NCBI GenBank assembly: GCA_011033025.1
Contig: WFMF01000024.1
Coordinates: forward strand, 682,001-746,000
Direction of reading: 5' to 3'
DNA: 64,000 bases
Origin: Beroe forskalii
Lineage: Eukaryota > Ctenophora > Nuda > Beroida > Beroidae
Position numbers and translations under genes: made by a program. The notes below the pieces were generated by a model. That model ran no database searches. It had not been told where the DNA came from and saw nothing but the letters and a program-made list of their open reading frames with translations. Below, piece after piece: positions 1-12,051 of this stretch. Each line of letters begins with the position of its first letter. The first letter of the stretch is position 1.

Positions 1-352
1 TTCGAAAGTTTAATTTTTGCGAAAAAAAGGGCGTGGCCTCCCACGCTCCTCAGAGTGACCCAATAATTCGGACAAAATTCTCAAAATTTTTATTCATCAT
101 AAGCAACTCAATGGCGAAGGAATTTTGAACAAATTCGAAAGTTTAATTTTGCGAAAAAAGGGCGTGGCCCTCCACGCCCCTCAGGGTGACCCAATAATTC
201 GGACAAAATTCTCAAAATTTTTATTCATCATAAAGCAACTCGATGGCGAAAGAATTTTGGAAAAATTCGAAACTTTAATTTTTTACGAAAAAAAGGGCGT
301 GGCCCACCACGCCCCTCAGGGTAAGCCGAAAAATCTCATATTATTTTTCTGA
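1..352. repeat. Satellite-like tandem repeat, block 1 (~130-bp unit)
   Basis: About 2.7 tandem copies of a ~130-bp unit. Each unit holds a G+C patch of the type GGGCGTGGCC..CCACGCCCCTC, the phrase GTGACCCAATAATTCGGAC, and an A/T-rich tail ending near GGCGAAGGAATTTTG. GGGCGTGG and CCACGCCC can pair as a short hairpin in every unit. Open reading frames across the block follow the repeat and are not taken as genes. The left end is cut by the window edge. Confidence 0.85.
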
Positions 353-1085
353 TTTATTATAAAGTTTTTGCAACACGATGAAAAGAATTTCGTTGCCTAC
401 TTGAAAACGAATCGCCATAAATAAATAAATAAATAAATATATATATTAACAACACGCATTATATATAGTAAGATACTTAAATAGTTATTATTTCTGAAAG
501 GTGCAAATCAACGGATTAACGACGGACCAACTTTAACACTTAAAGAAAATTTAAGGGTACGAAATGAACAAAAGTGTTCGAAATCAATGTGAGATCAAAA
601 TGCAATATAATGTTGTGGTTTGTGTACAGCGTGAATGTTGTTCTGAAGTACTGAAACACTTTCTTAAATTGTCACTGTAAAATGTACATCATGTTCATTG
701 CATCGCCATCCATTGATGACGTACACACTACACACTTTTGAAGTCAGTACCACGATTGTACCATGTGACCAGCACTGTGTGTATACTGTATAATTGTACA
801 TGCAGACATTCTGCCATCGCCTACCAGTTTACCAATATAGAATTGGTCCATATATTTACACCATGTATTATGTGATATATATCACAGGGTGCGCCAAAAG
901 TCTTGACCCCTTTTACTTTTTTGATCATTCGAAAAATACAGCCGATATTTTGATTCTGTAAAAATATTCATTAGATTGTACTAGTCGGTTCCCGTCCTAC
1001 GGACGGCGAATGATGGCAGCCGCATGAGCTAACGGCCACATGTCCCTTTGACAGTGATTTGACCGTGCGAGTTTAGAGACAGAGG
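353..1085. other. Intergenic, no gene seen
   Basis: A/T-rich DNA without a convincing exon. The stretch at about 355-480 (Lys-rich tail of the satellite, a TA-rich run, then GCATTATATATAGTAAGATA) recurs at about 1560-1695 after the second satellite block, so satellite plus flank was duplicated as a package. Confidence 0.6.
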
Positions 1086-1560
1086 GGAAATTTGAAACCA
1101 TAATTTCTGCGAAAAAAAGCTTCCCACGCCCCCAACGGTAACCCAATATTGCCGACAATATTCTCAAAACCTTTACTCATCATAAGCAACTCCATAGCGA
1201 AGGAATTTTGAAAAAATTCGAAAATCTATTTTTTTTGCGAAAAAAGGGCGTGGCCTCCCACGCCCCTTAGGGTGACCCAATAATTCGGACAAAATTCTCA
1301 AAACTTTTATTCATCATTAGCAACTTGATGGCGAAGGAATTTTGAAAAAATTCGAAAGTTTAATTTTTGCGAAAAAAAGGGCGTGGCCTCCCACGCTCCT
1401 TAGGGTGACCCAATAATTCGGACAAAATTCTCAAAATTTTTATTTATCATAAGCAGCTCAATGGCGAAGGAATTTTGAAAAAATTCGAAAGTTTAATTTT
1501 TGCAAAAAAAAGGGCGTGGCCCCCCACGCCCCTCAGGGTGGCCGAAAATTTTTTTCAATA
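1086..1560. repeat. Satellite-like tandem repeat, block 2
   Basis: About 3.5 further copies of the ~130-bp unit seen at the window start, with the same GGGCGTGG..CCACGCCC hairpin and the same downstream flank. The first copy is the most diverged. The same order of satellite then TA-rich flank in both blocks points to duplication of the whole package. Confidence 0.85.
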
Positions 1561-1732
1561 TTTTTTTTGATTTATTATAAAGTTTTTGCAACACGATGCA
1601 AAAAGAATTACAGTACCTACTTGAATTCTGTATCGTTACCCAACCATATATATATATATATATATTAACAACACGCATTATATATAGTAAGATAACAAAA
1701 GAATGGCGGATTCTGAGATTTCTAGGTTGCTA

Positions 1733-2416
1733 TGACATCCATAGCAACCACAGGGGTTCCCATAGCAACCGACCTAAAAATTGAAGATTTTTGGCATTAT
1801 TGACATTTAGATTAAAGCCACATTTTCTGTTTTGATAATTCATCACACAGGATAGATATTTCGATTTTGTGAAAAGTTTCAGTAATCATGACCAGTCAAC
1901 GCTGAATATTGAGATTTTCAGTTTGCTATGACTTTCATAGTAACCACACAAGTTTCCATAGCAACCGAACTCAAAAAGTCAAAATGGAAAAATTCGGGAA
2001 AAACTCGCTAATTGCCATTCATTTCAACTTTTCAATGCTATTGTTGATAGAAAGGGTAGTAGACAATACAAAATGTTGAAATACAGTTAATATAGCTCAA
2101 TAGGGGTTCAATGCATGTTCAATGCAGTCTTCTTGGGTATAATTTGGGACTTATTTAAGTGTAAATCCTTGAATTTTAAATCCGGTTACTATGGAAACTC
2201 ATGTGGTTGCTAAGAAAGTGAATAGCAACCTGAAAATCTCGAAATTGAATGGTCATGATTACTGAAACTTTTCACAAAATCGAAATTATATCTATTCTGT
2301 ATGATGAGTGATCAAAACAGAAAATGTGGCCTGGGGATCTAAATGTCAAAAATACCAAAAATCTTCAATTTTAGGTCGGTTGCTATGGGAACTCCTGTGG
2401 TTGCTATGGATGTATA
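1733..2416. mobile_element. Foldback element with ~245-bp inverted arms
   Basis: The left arm (about 1733-1985) and the right arm (about 2175-2416) are imperfect reverse complements over most of their length. Matching blocks in order are CATAGCAACCACAGG, CCCATAGCAACCGACCTAAA, the stretch around ACATTTTCTGTTTTGAT, AAGTTTCAGTAATCATGACC and TTTCCATAGYAACC. The spacer is about 190 bp. No transposase is encoded, so it is best read as a non-autonomous foldback or MITE-like element. The arms contain repeated GTTGCTATGGNAAC-type palindromes resembling RFX X-boxes. Confidence 0.75.
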
Positions 2417-4335
2417 CCTATGATATGGGACAAAACCATGTGATCAGCATGCTTGTATATAGATAAACATTTGCTCACCTTATATAGAGTGTATTGTACC
2501 TATAGCCTGCTCTGTACGTAATCTTATTCATGTGAAATGCCTTGAATGTACCTTCATCACCGCGTTGCTGTTGAAGTCCCATTGGCATCCCTGCCTGAAA
2601 ATGTTACTTTTCATAATTACATCGCATAATTAGTTGTGTACAATCACGAAATTAACACCCTGCTATTGAGTTTTGTGAAAAACATGAATGTGGTACTGAA
2701 GTACCGCCACACTGTTTAATGTACTAAAGGGTGAACAATGTACATTACATTCTAAATCTAAGTAGGTACACTGCATCACCATCCAGTGATGACGTGTGCT
2801 GTATATGCATATTATATGATAACTTGTTAGTAGTCATTGATAACATAACTTAAAATGAAATTGACAAAAGCATCTACTTCGATTTTATACTCATTGTCAA
2901 TGTCACCGGTACTACTGTTGAAACAAGAATGGTTTGTTGCTCCTTATCGAATCACTGCCGGTTGCCACACCCTTGCAGGAAATCTGAAATGGTATCACTG
3001 TTAACGACGGTGGGGTGGACAAGGGTCTCTCGCTATTTTGGCAAACAAGAGTCTGGCGTTTTAAATTGCGCGCGCGCGTTGTCCACCCCACGCTTGTCCA
3101 CCCACGAAATAGCACAACTGTGTGCTTTTTTTCCAACAATTGACTGGCAATCCCTAAGGCTCCTACATTTTTTGAGCTATCGACATGGGGTTTTGTAATG
3201 CCTAGATAAATCTATTCTACACTGAAAGTCCATCTTCTTTTTTTGAATTAGGCCTCACAAGCTCGTCAATCAATCAATGTTCTCGCGCAATTGGAACTCG
3301 ACGTTTTTCAACATTTGTACATAATGAGACATTGCGAACGTTATGATTGGAGTTCCCAGATGATCCTTATATCACTGGATAGCTGAGACTTTCCTCTATT
3401 GATTCCATGCAAGTTTTAAGAGAAATTTTGACTCTTTTGTCGTTTTTCGAACAGGAGCGTTGTTCTGATTGGCGACTCGTCGCTGCCTGCGCACAAAGTA
3501 CTAGCAAAGGTGTCCACCCCACGTGCGCAGGGTGATAATGAGCTTTTTCGGATACATTAAACCTTATTATATTGAGTTATTGGCCTTTACTAAGCTGGGC
3601 TTTTCAACCGACGCTTTGGCCCCTACTTACAGAATATTTTCTTTAAGTAAAGGCCGTTGAGCTTTGAGCAAGGGCCAATTAACAATTAAGTATAGTAACA
3701 TGTCTTCAGGTTGTAATCAACTTTTTTCTAATAATACTTATTAACTTTGCCTGACTAGCCCAGTAGGCTCGGAAGATATTTGATATTCAAAAAAGTTCAA
3801 GGACGATTAATCATATTATCAATACTCATATTATCTCTATTTTAAGCTCTGTAAAAACTTCTTGAAGCTTATAAGAACAACTTCAAGTCAAACAAAGGGT
3901 CACGGATTTAGAATGAGCTGGGTTAGTTACGCGTGTTTTGGTTGGTTTCCGCTGATCGATGATCTTGAAGACAAGCTGACGGGAATTGTAAACTTCCTCG
4001 GCAAATTCCAAATCCATCAAGTTTATAGTATAGATAAGATATAATCGGAGATAGGCCGCTATTATTTGAATTTAATAGGGAGATAGTAGAAACTTTCTAG
4101 GTGCTCATTCACGCAGAGAGAATTCTTGGCAAATTCTCTTATTAAGTATTCAAGCTTTAATTGCGGGCGTTTATTTCTAATATGTAAAAGTTTAAAGCAA
4201 TCTCGAACTTTTCGGATAATCGGATAATATTGTCTGCTTTTAGGTACATTATTACACCAATCAATACAGAAGTCAAATGTAATAGCATTGAATTTCAACA
4301 TAATATAAAAAGTTCGTTTATTTTGTCATGCTGAG
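2417..4335. other. Intergenic, no gene seen
   Basis: No splice-supported coding sequence. The phrase GTCCACCCCACG recurs at about 3079 and 3510, and a (GC)n run lies near 3070. Short open frames at 2912-3198 and 3862-4301 have no recognisable protein features. Confidence 0.5.
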
Positions 4336-4349
4336 GTTATTTACTGAGG

Positions 4350-6115
4350 GTCCAAATTGCTAGCACTGCACACGCATTGCTAGCACTGCACATGCATTGC
4401 TAGCACTGCACACGCAATGCAATGCTAGCACTGCACACGCATTGCTAGCACTACACACGCATTGCTAATACTGCACACGCATTACTAGCACTGCACACGC
4501 ACAATAGTACTGTACACGTATTATTAGCACTTTGTGCACACGCATTGCTAGCACTGCACACGCATTGCTAGCACTGCACACGCATTGCTAGCACTGCACA
4601 CACGCATTGCTAGCACTGCACACGCATTAGCACTGCAAACGCATTGCTAGCACTGCACACGCATTAGCACTGTGCACACGCATTGAACTACACACGCATT
4701 GCTAGCACTGCACACGCATTGCTAGCACTGCACACGCATTGCTAGCACTGCACACGCACGCATTGGCTAGCACTGCACATGCATTGCTGGGCAGCACACA
4801 TTGCTATCACTGCACTGCACATAGCACGCATTGCTAACTGCACACGGGCACTGCACACGCATTGCTAGCACTGCACACGCATTGCTAGCACTGCACACGC
4901 ATTGCTAGCACTGCACACGCATTGCTAGCACTGCACACGCATTGCTAGCACTGCACACGCATTGCTAGCACTGCACACGCATTGCTAGCACTGCACACGC
5001 ATTGCTAGCACTGCACACGCATTGCTAGCACTGCACACGCATTGCTAGCACTGCACACGCATTGCTAGCACTGCACACGCTAGCACTGTACACTATAGCA
5101 CGCATTGCTATTGCAGCACACGCATTGCTAGCACTGCACACGCATTGCTAGCACTGTACACGCATTGCTAGCACTGCACACGCATTGCTAGCACTGCACA
5201 CGCATTGCTAGCACTGCACACGCATTGCTAGCACTGCACACGCATTGCTAGCACGCATTATACACGCATTGCAAGGCACTACGCATTGTTAGCACTGCAC
5301 GCATTGCAGCACTGCACATGCATTGTTAGCACTGCACACGCATTGCTAGCACTGCACACGCATTGCTAGCACTGCACACGCATTGCTAGCACTATACACG
5401 CATTGCTAGCACTGCACACGCATTTCTAGCACTGCACACACGTGCTAGCACACGCATTGCTAGCACTGCACCCCATTGCTAGCACTGCACACGCATTAAG
5501 CACTGCACACCCTGTTAGCTTACACGCATTGCTAGCACTGCGCAACACGCATTGCTAGCACTGCACTGCACACGCATTGCTAGCACTGCACACGCATTGT
5601 TAGCACTGCACACGCATTGCTAGCACTGCACACGCATTGCCAGCACTGCACACGCATTTCTAGCACTGCACACGCATTGCTACTGCACTGCACACGCATT
5701 GCTAGCACTGCACACACATTGCTAGCACTGCACACGCATTGCTAGCTACACACGCACTGCACACGCATTGCTAGCACTGCACACGCATTGCTAGCACTGC
5801 ACACGCATTGTTAGCACTGCACACGCATTGCTAGCACTGCACACGCATTGCTAGCACTGCACACGCATTGCTAGCACTGCACACGCATTGCTAGCACTGC
5901 ACACGCATTGCTAGCACTGCACACGCAGCATTAGCACTCGCACACGCATTGCTAGCACTGTGCACACGCATTGCTAGCACTGCACACGCATTGCTAGCAC
6001 TGCACGCATTGCTAGCAATGCACACGCATTGCTAGCACTGCACACGCATTGCCAGCACTGCACACGCATTGCTAGCACTGTACACGCATTGCTAGCACTG
6101 CACACGCATTGTTAG
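4350..6115. repeat. Minisatellite, 20-bp unit (ATTGCTAGCACTGCACACGC)
   Basis: About 85 copies of a 20-bp unit containing the palindrome GCTAGC. Perfect runs (for example 4855-5085 and 5760-5930) alternate with zones of truncated units such as CATTAGCACTGCA or short TACACG spacers. Regular cores with ragged zones are typical of unequal exchange or replication slippage. No long open reading frame runs through it. Confidence 0.95.
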
Positions 6116-6118
6116 GAC

Positions 6119-7171
6119 ACCATGAAAAGGTCACTATAGCATCACTAAGCGGCAGCAGAACGTTTTTTAGCAAAAACCTATTTTTAATCATTTTGCAGCT
6201 CAATTTTAGGCTTCCAGAGGCCGCATTTAACACCTGGTGCACTGAAATTGTTTTATAGCTAAATCTTAAGGAACAATATAAGCTACTTACCAATTAAAAA
6301 AAACATTATCGATAATAAAACTGATTTAGTTATAGATGTTCAAAATGGCGCAAAATAACATTTTAAACATGGTTCTCCTCTCTATCTTTCCGCGGATTAC
6401 CGCCTTGCCCAGGCGTGAACTCGTGCCAGCTGTGGACAAAGGCTTACACATATATTGCAAATACGCTGCAATTTGTTGATAAGAAAATGCTTAATCAACA
6501 CGCACAAAAACTGATGAATGGCAGATGAATAAGAAATAAACGAAAGTAAACCAAAAAATAAACCAAAAATAAACCTTGTCATAGAAACACAAGGGAAACC
6601 TTTTGCCACGTTATATCCCCGTCCTGCTTCAGTCTGCTTGTGCCTTGCACTGCAAACACTGTGGTTAATAACCCAGTTCTATTACTTTGTTAAACGCATG
6701 TTGCTCATACTGTATACTCATTGGTCGACGGAGGACTCACTATAGTCCAGTCGAGAGATTGTCCTGGGGTCTAGGACAGTAAGAAATAATAGTGATGAAA
6801 TTGTTAATCAATTGGTTTATTTATAGTTTTCGAGGATACCAATTAATCAGAAACGTTTTTTGAAAACGATTTATAAACCATAAATAAACAAAACCACAGG
6901 AACTATCTTTCGAGTGATTTTCCGTTTAATAACCGTTTCTGTTTGACGTTTATTAAACGTTTCCCTAAACGTTTATGAAACGTAAATTTTAAACCGAATG
7001 TGTATGCTTTAAAACGTCACGCGAAAAAACGTTTAATAAACGTTTATTAAACGTTATTTCGTTTCGTTAAGGTTTCCCAAAAAACGTTGAATAAACGTAT
7101 TTTAAACGCTTTTTGGCCGGCTGGGATTCGGAAAAATATTTTAAAAACATCGTTTTGCTTGCCAGACGTTG
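6119..7171. other. Intergenic with AACGTTT-rich palindromes
   Basis: No gene recognised. From about 6850 to 7115 the sequence is built from repeats of AAACGTTTAATAAACGTTT and variants, giving dense short palindromes. The segment 6750-6842 is closely related to 9137-9230 inside the first duplication copy. Confidence 0.6.
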
Positions 7172-7639
7172 TCTATCATCGATAGACAAAAGGGCGTACA
7201 CACACTTATGCGGGCTAAGGAAGTGCACGCAGCATTCCACATTTGGACATTGCTATTGTTAAGGCCATATGGGTTTAGGATACAGAAAATTGACGTTTAG
7301 ATCTGTGACGTCACTCAGCTCAGCCCGTTTAGCATCTGGCACTTTAAAGGTAGGGTCGGGATTAATATTAGGGTCGGGGTTTTAAGCGTTTTGGTTACGG
7401 CCATATTTAGGTTTAGAATACATGATACAGAAAAATTGACAGTTTAGATCTGTGACGTCACTCAGCCCCGTTTACATGGGAGACATACCCATTTCCTAAA
7501 ACTGACACTAACAGTAACAGGACCCTTAAGTTTAACTGGGCCCTAACCTCCATGTTACGGGCCTTATTTTGCGCGCGCACTGAACAAACAGGACACGTAA
7601 CATGTGGTAATAAGGCTAACAAACACAACGTTTCAAATA

Positions 7640-7885
7640 TTTTTGATGTAATTTTGCGATGTAATTTTTCAGGTGATTTTTTCTTCGAAGGTGATTTTTT
7701 TTCTTCAGTGATTTTTTCTTGAGGTGATTTTTTCGATGCGATTTTTTCGAGTTATTTTTCGAGGTGCTTTTTTCGGGCGATTTTTTTTCAGGTGATTTTT
7801 TTCGAGGTAATTTTTTTCAGGTGATTTTTTCGAGTTGATTTTTCAGGTGATTTTTTCGAGGTGATTTTTCGAGGTGCGGTTTTTT
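7640..7885. repeat. Poly-T/CGAGGTGA short tandem repeat (copy 1)
   Basis: A run of T-rich units of 14-17 bases, each ending CGAGGTGA or a variant. It is the degenerate counterpart of 10163-10445. Confidence 0.85.
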
Positions 7886-9376
7886 GTGTCCACTCTCTGA
7901 ACACCATAGTCAGTGATTAACATTTAAAGTTTGCGACAATAAATGTGGTCAAACTTTTAAATTAGTGGGCCACCAATTTCGTGGAATGTTGGAACACAGC
8001 CGGAAACAAAACTGCCAGTTTCACCTGAGAACTTGAAACCCTCCACACCGTGTGGTATTGGTAATATCTCGAGTCTTACTGCTGGGTATTGAGGTCATGC
8101 AGTGAAAATTGAGTGCCTGTGCCAGTTCATTCGAAATTGAATCACGGGTTTCTTCTGAGCAACCATAAAAAATTATGAATTTGCTGAGTGATATACTTGA
8201 GTATGACCAATTACCAGTACCTATGGGCTATGGCCAATGCAACCTCAGTCATGCATTCATTTAAAATCAATGCAATAACCTGCGGCATCAGCATGGCCAG
8301 ATCATAAACTCAGCTAAAAGGCGACATTACAGTTCGTATGGCTCTGCACAATGCAATACAGCAGATCGCAGTCCGCCAAAAACCTATTTTACTGTGCTAA
8401 TGGTTGCTACGCTCACTGTGGTTGCTAGAGGCTATCCAGTGCCGATTTCCGTGACGTCATTGCCAGTAGAAAATATTTTTTATCCGCGCGGCTCCTGTGT
8501 ATTTTGTTTGACGCTGACTTTAAACCGTATTTAAAACATTATCCGATGGGACCTGGTTGCGCGCATAGTGCGCGGCGCAAATGGTTGGGCAACTCTAACA
8601 TTTTAACAGGACTGGTTGGGGAATTCAACAGAGCCCTCTTATGCCATGCGCGCGGCGACTGCGTCGTTTGCCCAGGGCGTGAACCTGGTGTTGGGTGAAA
8701 ACAGTAATGGACAAAGTATTATCTCTGGGTGTGATATTGTTTGTTTTTGACGTACCAAAAAGTTTGTGCGCAGAAGAAATTGCGTCTTTATCGAGACCTC
8801 TGTCAACAAAAGGTCTGCATACATATTTGCATTCCCGAATGAGCTACGCGAAATAAACGAAATCCGTCGAAAACTGGGTCAAAGTGAAAAATAAAAATAA
8901 TTCATCCATTCATTTCATTAGAGTTTTACTGGAAACCTTTACCTGTGATAAAAAATGGGGGATCCTTTAAAGTCATGAATATTAAGAAAATTGAAAAAGA
9001 AAACATTGGGGTTGTTGCTGGTGGAATCATTACTTATTCGACTGGCAATATTGAAATCATCATTCAATTTAAGAGAAGATAAAAAATGTATGTACAATTA
9101 TGGAAAACAGTTGACGGCAGGACTAATTTTTAGTTTGTCGAGAGAATACAATGGGTCTAGGACAGTCAAACCATGAATTAATTATGAAATGGTTAATCAA
9201 TTGGTTTATTTAGACTTTTTGAGGATACCAAGTCTTTGATCTGGTACTCCATGTTCAATGTTTCAATGATGAACAAATTTCACTAAATCATGGAATTTGA
9301 GTTCTCTTTGCATGAATTATTTGTTTAGCTGAAAAGACTGATTGATTGAATAGATAACAATTATTAATTTCAGAGT

Positions 9377-9670
9377 ATGGTCATGGATATCAAGAAAACA
9401 ATGAATTACAGCCTGTTCATGAAAGGTATGACTGAACTGAAAAGAAATATGTTTGATTTGAATGTTCATGTCGCCATCCAAATACGTTTACAAAACTGTT
9501 CTGAGGTTATGAAAAGTTAAACGTGGCATTAAAAAGTTTTCCTACAACACAAACCAAAAATGGTATTACCAGATGAAGGTGGTTTAAAAAATTATTTTGA
9601 TTGATGATAATCAAAATATATGTGATTTAGGTGATTATTGAAAAACATAATGTTAACTTGCAAGAACTGG
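9377..9670 (+). pseudogene. TRMT5: TRMT5 5' fragment, broken
   Basis: The stretch matches the first ~320 bases of the intact TRMT5 coding sequence at 12052, beginning ATGGTCATGGATATC. Several small deletions break the frame: one T is lost eight codons in, CAGTGTG is reduced, and the GTGCC and AAAAAGC stretches are shortened. It stops at AAGAACTGG, where copy 2 of the duplication begins, so no methyltransferase motif is present. It cannot encode enzyme. Confidence 0.9.
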
Positions 9671-10162
9671 TCTATCATCGATAGACAAAAAGGGCGTACA
9701 CACACTTATGCGGGCTAAGGAAGTGCACGCAGCATTCCACATTTGGACATTGCTATTGTTAAGGCCATATTAAGGTTTAGGATACAGAAAAATTGACGTT
9801 TTAGATCTGTGACGTCACTCAGCTCAGCCCCGTTTACATCTGGCACTTTAAAGGTTAGGGTCGGGATTAATATTAGGGTCAGGGTTTTTAAGCGTTTTGG
9901 TTACGGCCATATTTAGGTTTAGAATACATGATACAGAAAAAAATTGACAGTTTAGATCTGTGACGTCACTCAGCCCCGTTTACATGGGAGACATACCCAT
10001 TTCCTAAAACTGACACTAACAGTAACAGGACCCTTAAGTTTAACTTTAGGCCTAACTTACTCCATGTTACGGAGCGTCGGAGCCTTATTTTGCGCGCGCA
10101 AGCGCGAACAAACAGGGACACGTAACATGTGGTAATAAGGCCTAACTTAAACTTCAACGTTT

Positions 10163-10445
10163 CAAATATTTTTTGATGTAATTTTTGCGATGTAATTTTT
10201 TTCGAGGTGATTTTTTTCTTCGAGGTGATTTTTTTCTTCGAGGTGATTTTTTTCTTCGAGGTGATTTTTTTTCGATGCGATTTTTTTCGAGGTTATTTTT
10301 TTTCGAGGTGCTTTTTTTCGAGGCGATTTTTTTCGAGGTGATTTTTTTTCGAGGTAATTTTTTTTCGAGGTGATTTTTTTTCGAGTTGATTTTTTTCGAG
10401 GTGATTTTTTTTCGAGGTGATTTTTTTTCGAGGTGCGGTTTTTTT
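10163..10445. repeat. Poly-T/CGAGGTGA tandem repeat (copy 2)
   Basis: About 17 units of the form (T)6-9 CGAGGTGA, with some units carrying an extra CTTCGAGG. The Lys/Glu- or Phe-rich reading frames on either strand are by-products of the unit and are not taken as genes. Confidence 0.9.
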
Positions 10446-11109
10446 GTGTCCACTCTCGGACACCATAGTCAGTGATTAGCATTTAAAGTTTGCGACAATA
10501 AATGTGCAATTAAACTTTTAGAATTAGTGGGCCGCAATTTCGTGAATGTTGGAACATAGCCGGAAACAAAACTGCCAGTTTCACTCCGGAGAACTTGAAA
10601 CCCTCCACACCGTGTGGTATTGGTAATATCTCGAGTCTTACTGCTGGGTATTGAGTGTCATGCAGTGAAAATTGAGTGCCTGTGCCAGTTCATTCGAAAT
10701 TGAATCACGGGTTTCTTCTGAGCAACCATAGAATTATGAATTTGCTGAGTGATATACTTGAGTATGACCAATTACCAGTACCTATGGGCTATGGCCAATG
10801 CAACCTCAGTCATGCATTCATTTAAAATCAATGCAATAACCTGGGCATCAGCATGGCCAGATCATACACTCAGCTAAAAGGCGGCCACATTACAGTTCGT
10901 ATAGCTCTGCACAATGCAATACACATATCGCAGTCCGCAAAGCAGCTATACGTACTGTGCTGTGGTTGCTACGCATGTGACTGTGGTTGCTATGCACGTG
11001 ACTATCCAGTGCCGATTTCCGTGACGTCACAGGCTCGAGTAGATACATATTTTCAATCCGCGCGCGGCTCCCTGTGTATTTTTGTTTGACGCTGACTTTA
11101 AACACGTAT

Positions 11110-11240
11110 TGCTCTAACTTGCCCTAACCAGGACCCTGGTTACGCGCACGGAGTGCGCGGCGCGACACCCCTGGTTAGGGGAACTCTAACTTGCCCTAAC
11201 CAGGACCCTGGTTAGGGGAATGCTCTAACCAGAGCCCTCT
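11110..11240. repeat. Clustered CCCTAACCAGG/CCTGGTTAGGG palindromes
   Basis: Several inverted pairs of CCCTAACCAGG and CCTGGTTAGGG, for example GCCCTAACCAGGACCCTGG, can fold into hairpins around a short G+C-rich core. The block is nearly erased in the corresponding part of copy 1 (about 8540-8640). TTAGGG occurs only inside these palindromes, so they are not telomeric arrays. Confidence 0.7.
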
Positions 11241-12051
11241 TATGCCATGCGCGCGGCGACGCGCGCCGTCGTTTCACTCCTCAAACCATCGCGCCGATCG
11301 GCGTTAGCACCTGGTTAAATGGTTAGGTGAAAAACAGTAATGGTAAAACACGTATATCTCTGGGTGGCGAAATTGTTTGTTTTTGACGTACAAAAAGTTG
11401 AAGTGCGCAGAGGAAATCCGTGCGTCTTTATCGAGACCTCTGTCAATAAAAGGTCTGCACACATATTTGCATTCCGAATCCGAGCTACGCGAATAGACAG
11501 GCAATATCCGTCGAGCACTGGGTCGAGCACTGAGTGAAAAATAAAATAATTCATCCATTCATTTCATTACAGAGTTTTACTGTTTCATTGTATTGCCTGT
11601 GATAAAAATGGGGGATCCTTTAAATGATCATGAATATTAAGAAAATTGAAAAAGAAAACATTGAGGTTGTTGCCTGATGGAATCATTACTTATTCGACTG
11701 GCAATATTGAAATCATCATTCAATTTAAGAGAAGATAAAAAATATATGTACAATTAAGGAAAACAGTTCAACAGGCAAAGCTAATTTTTATTTGTAGAAA
11801 GAATACAATGCTCTTTGTGAAAGTCAAGCCATGAATTAATTAGATTGCAATGAATTGAATGCTCCAAGACTTCCTTTGACCATAATATGTAGTCTTTGAT
11901 CTGGTACTCCATGTTCAATGTTATCTAGTGACATAATAATGATGAACAAATTTCACTAAATCATGTGAATTTGAGTTCTCTTTGCATGAATTATTTGTTG
12001 TAGCTGAAAAGACTGATTGATTGAATAGATCACAATTAACAATTTGAGAGT

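Larger units (their letters stand above)
7172..9670. repeat. Direct duplication, copy 1 (degenerate, 2.5 kb)
   Basis: This segment parallels 9671-12372 from the opening TCTATCATCGATAGAC to the closing AAGAACTGG, and the second copy starts at once after the first ends. Copy 1 is about 200 bp shorter. The loss is spread over very many 1-10 base deletions, including within homopolymers, dinucleotides and G+C palindromes. It includes a broken TRMT5 5' fragment at its right end. The density of small deletions could reflect decay, but also an unpolished duplicate haplotype in the assembly. Confidence 0.9.

Noticed and set aside
4350..6115. CRISPR array
   Set aside because: The unit is tandem with no unique spacers, and the genome is eukaryotic.
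10154..10482. Lys-rich repetitive frames
   Set aside because: They are the translation of a poly-A/TCACCTCG tandem repeat.
11110..11240. Interstitial telomeric repeat (TTAGGG)
   Set aside because: TTAGGG occurs only singly within CCTGGTTAGGG palindromes.
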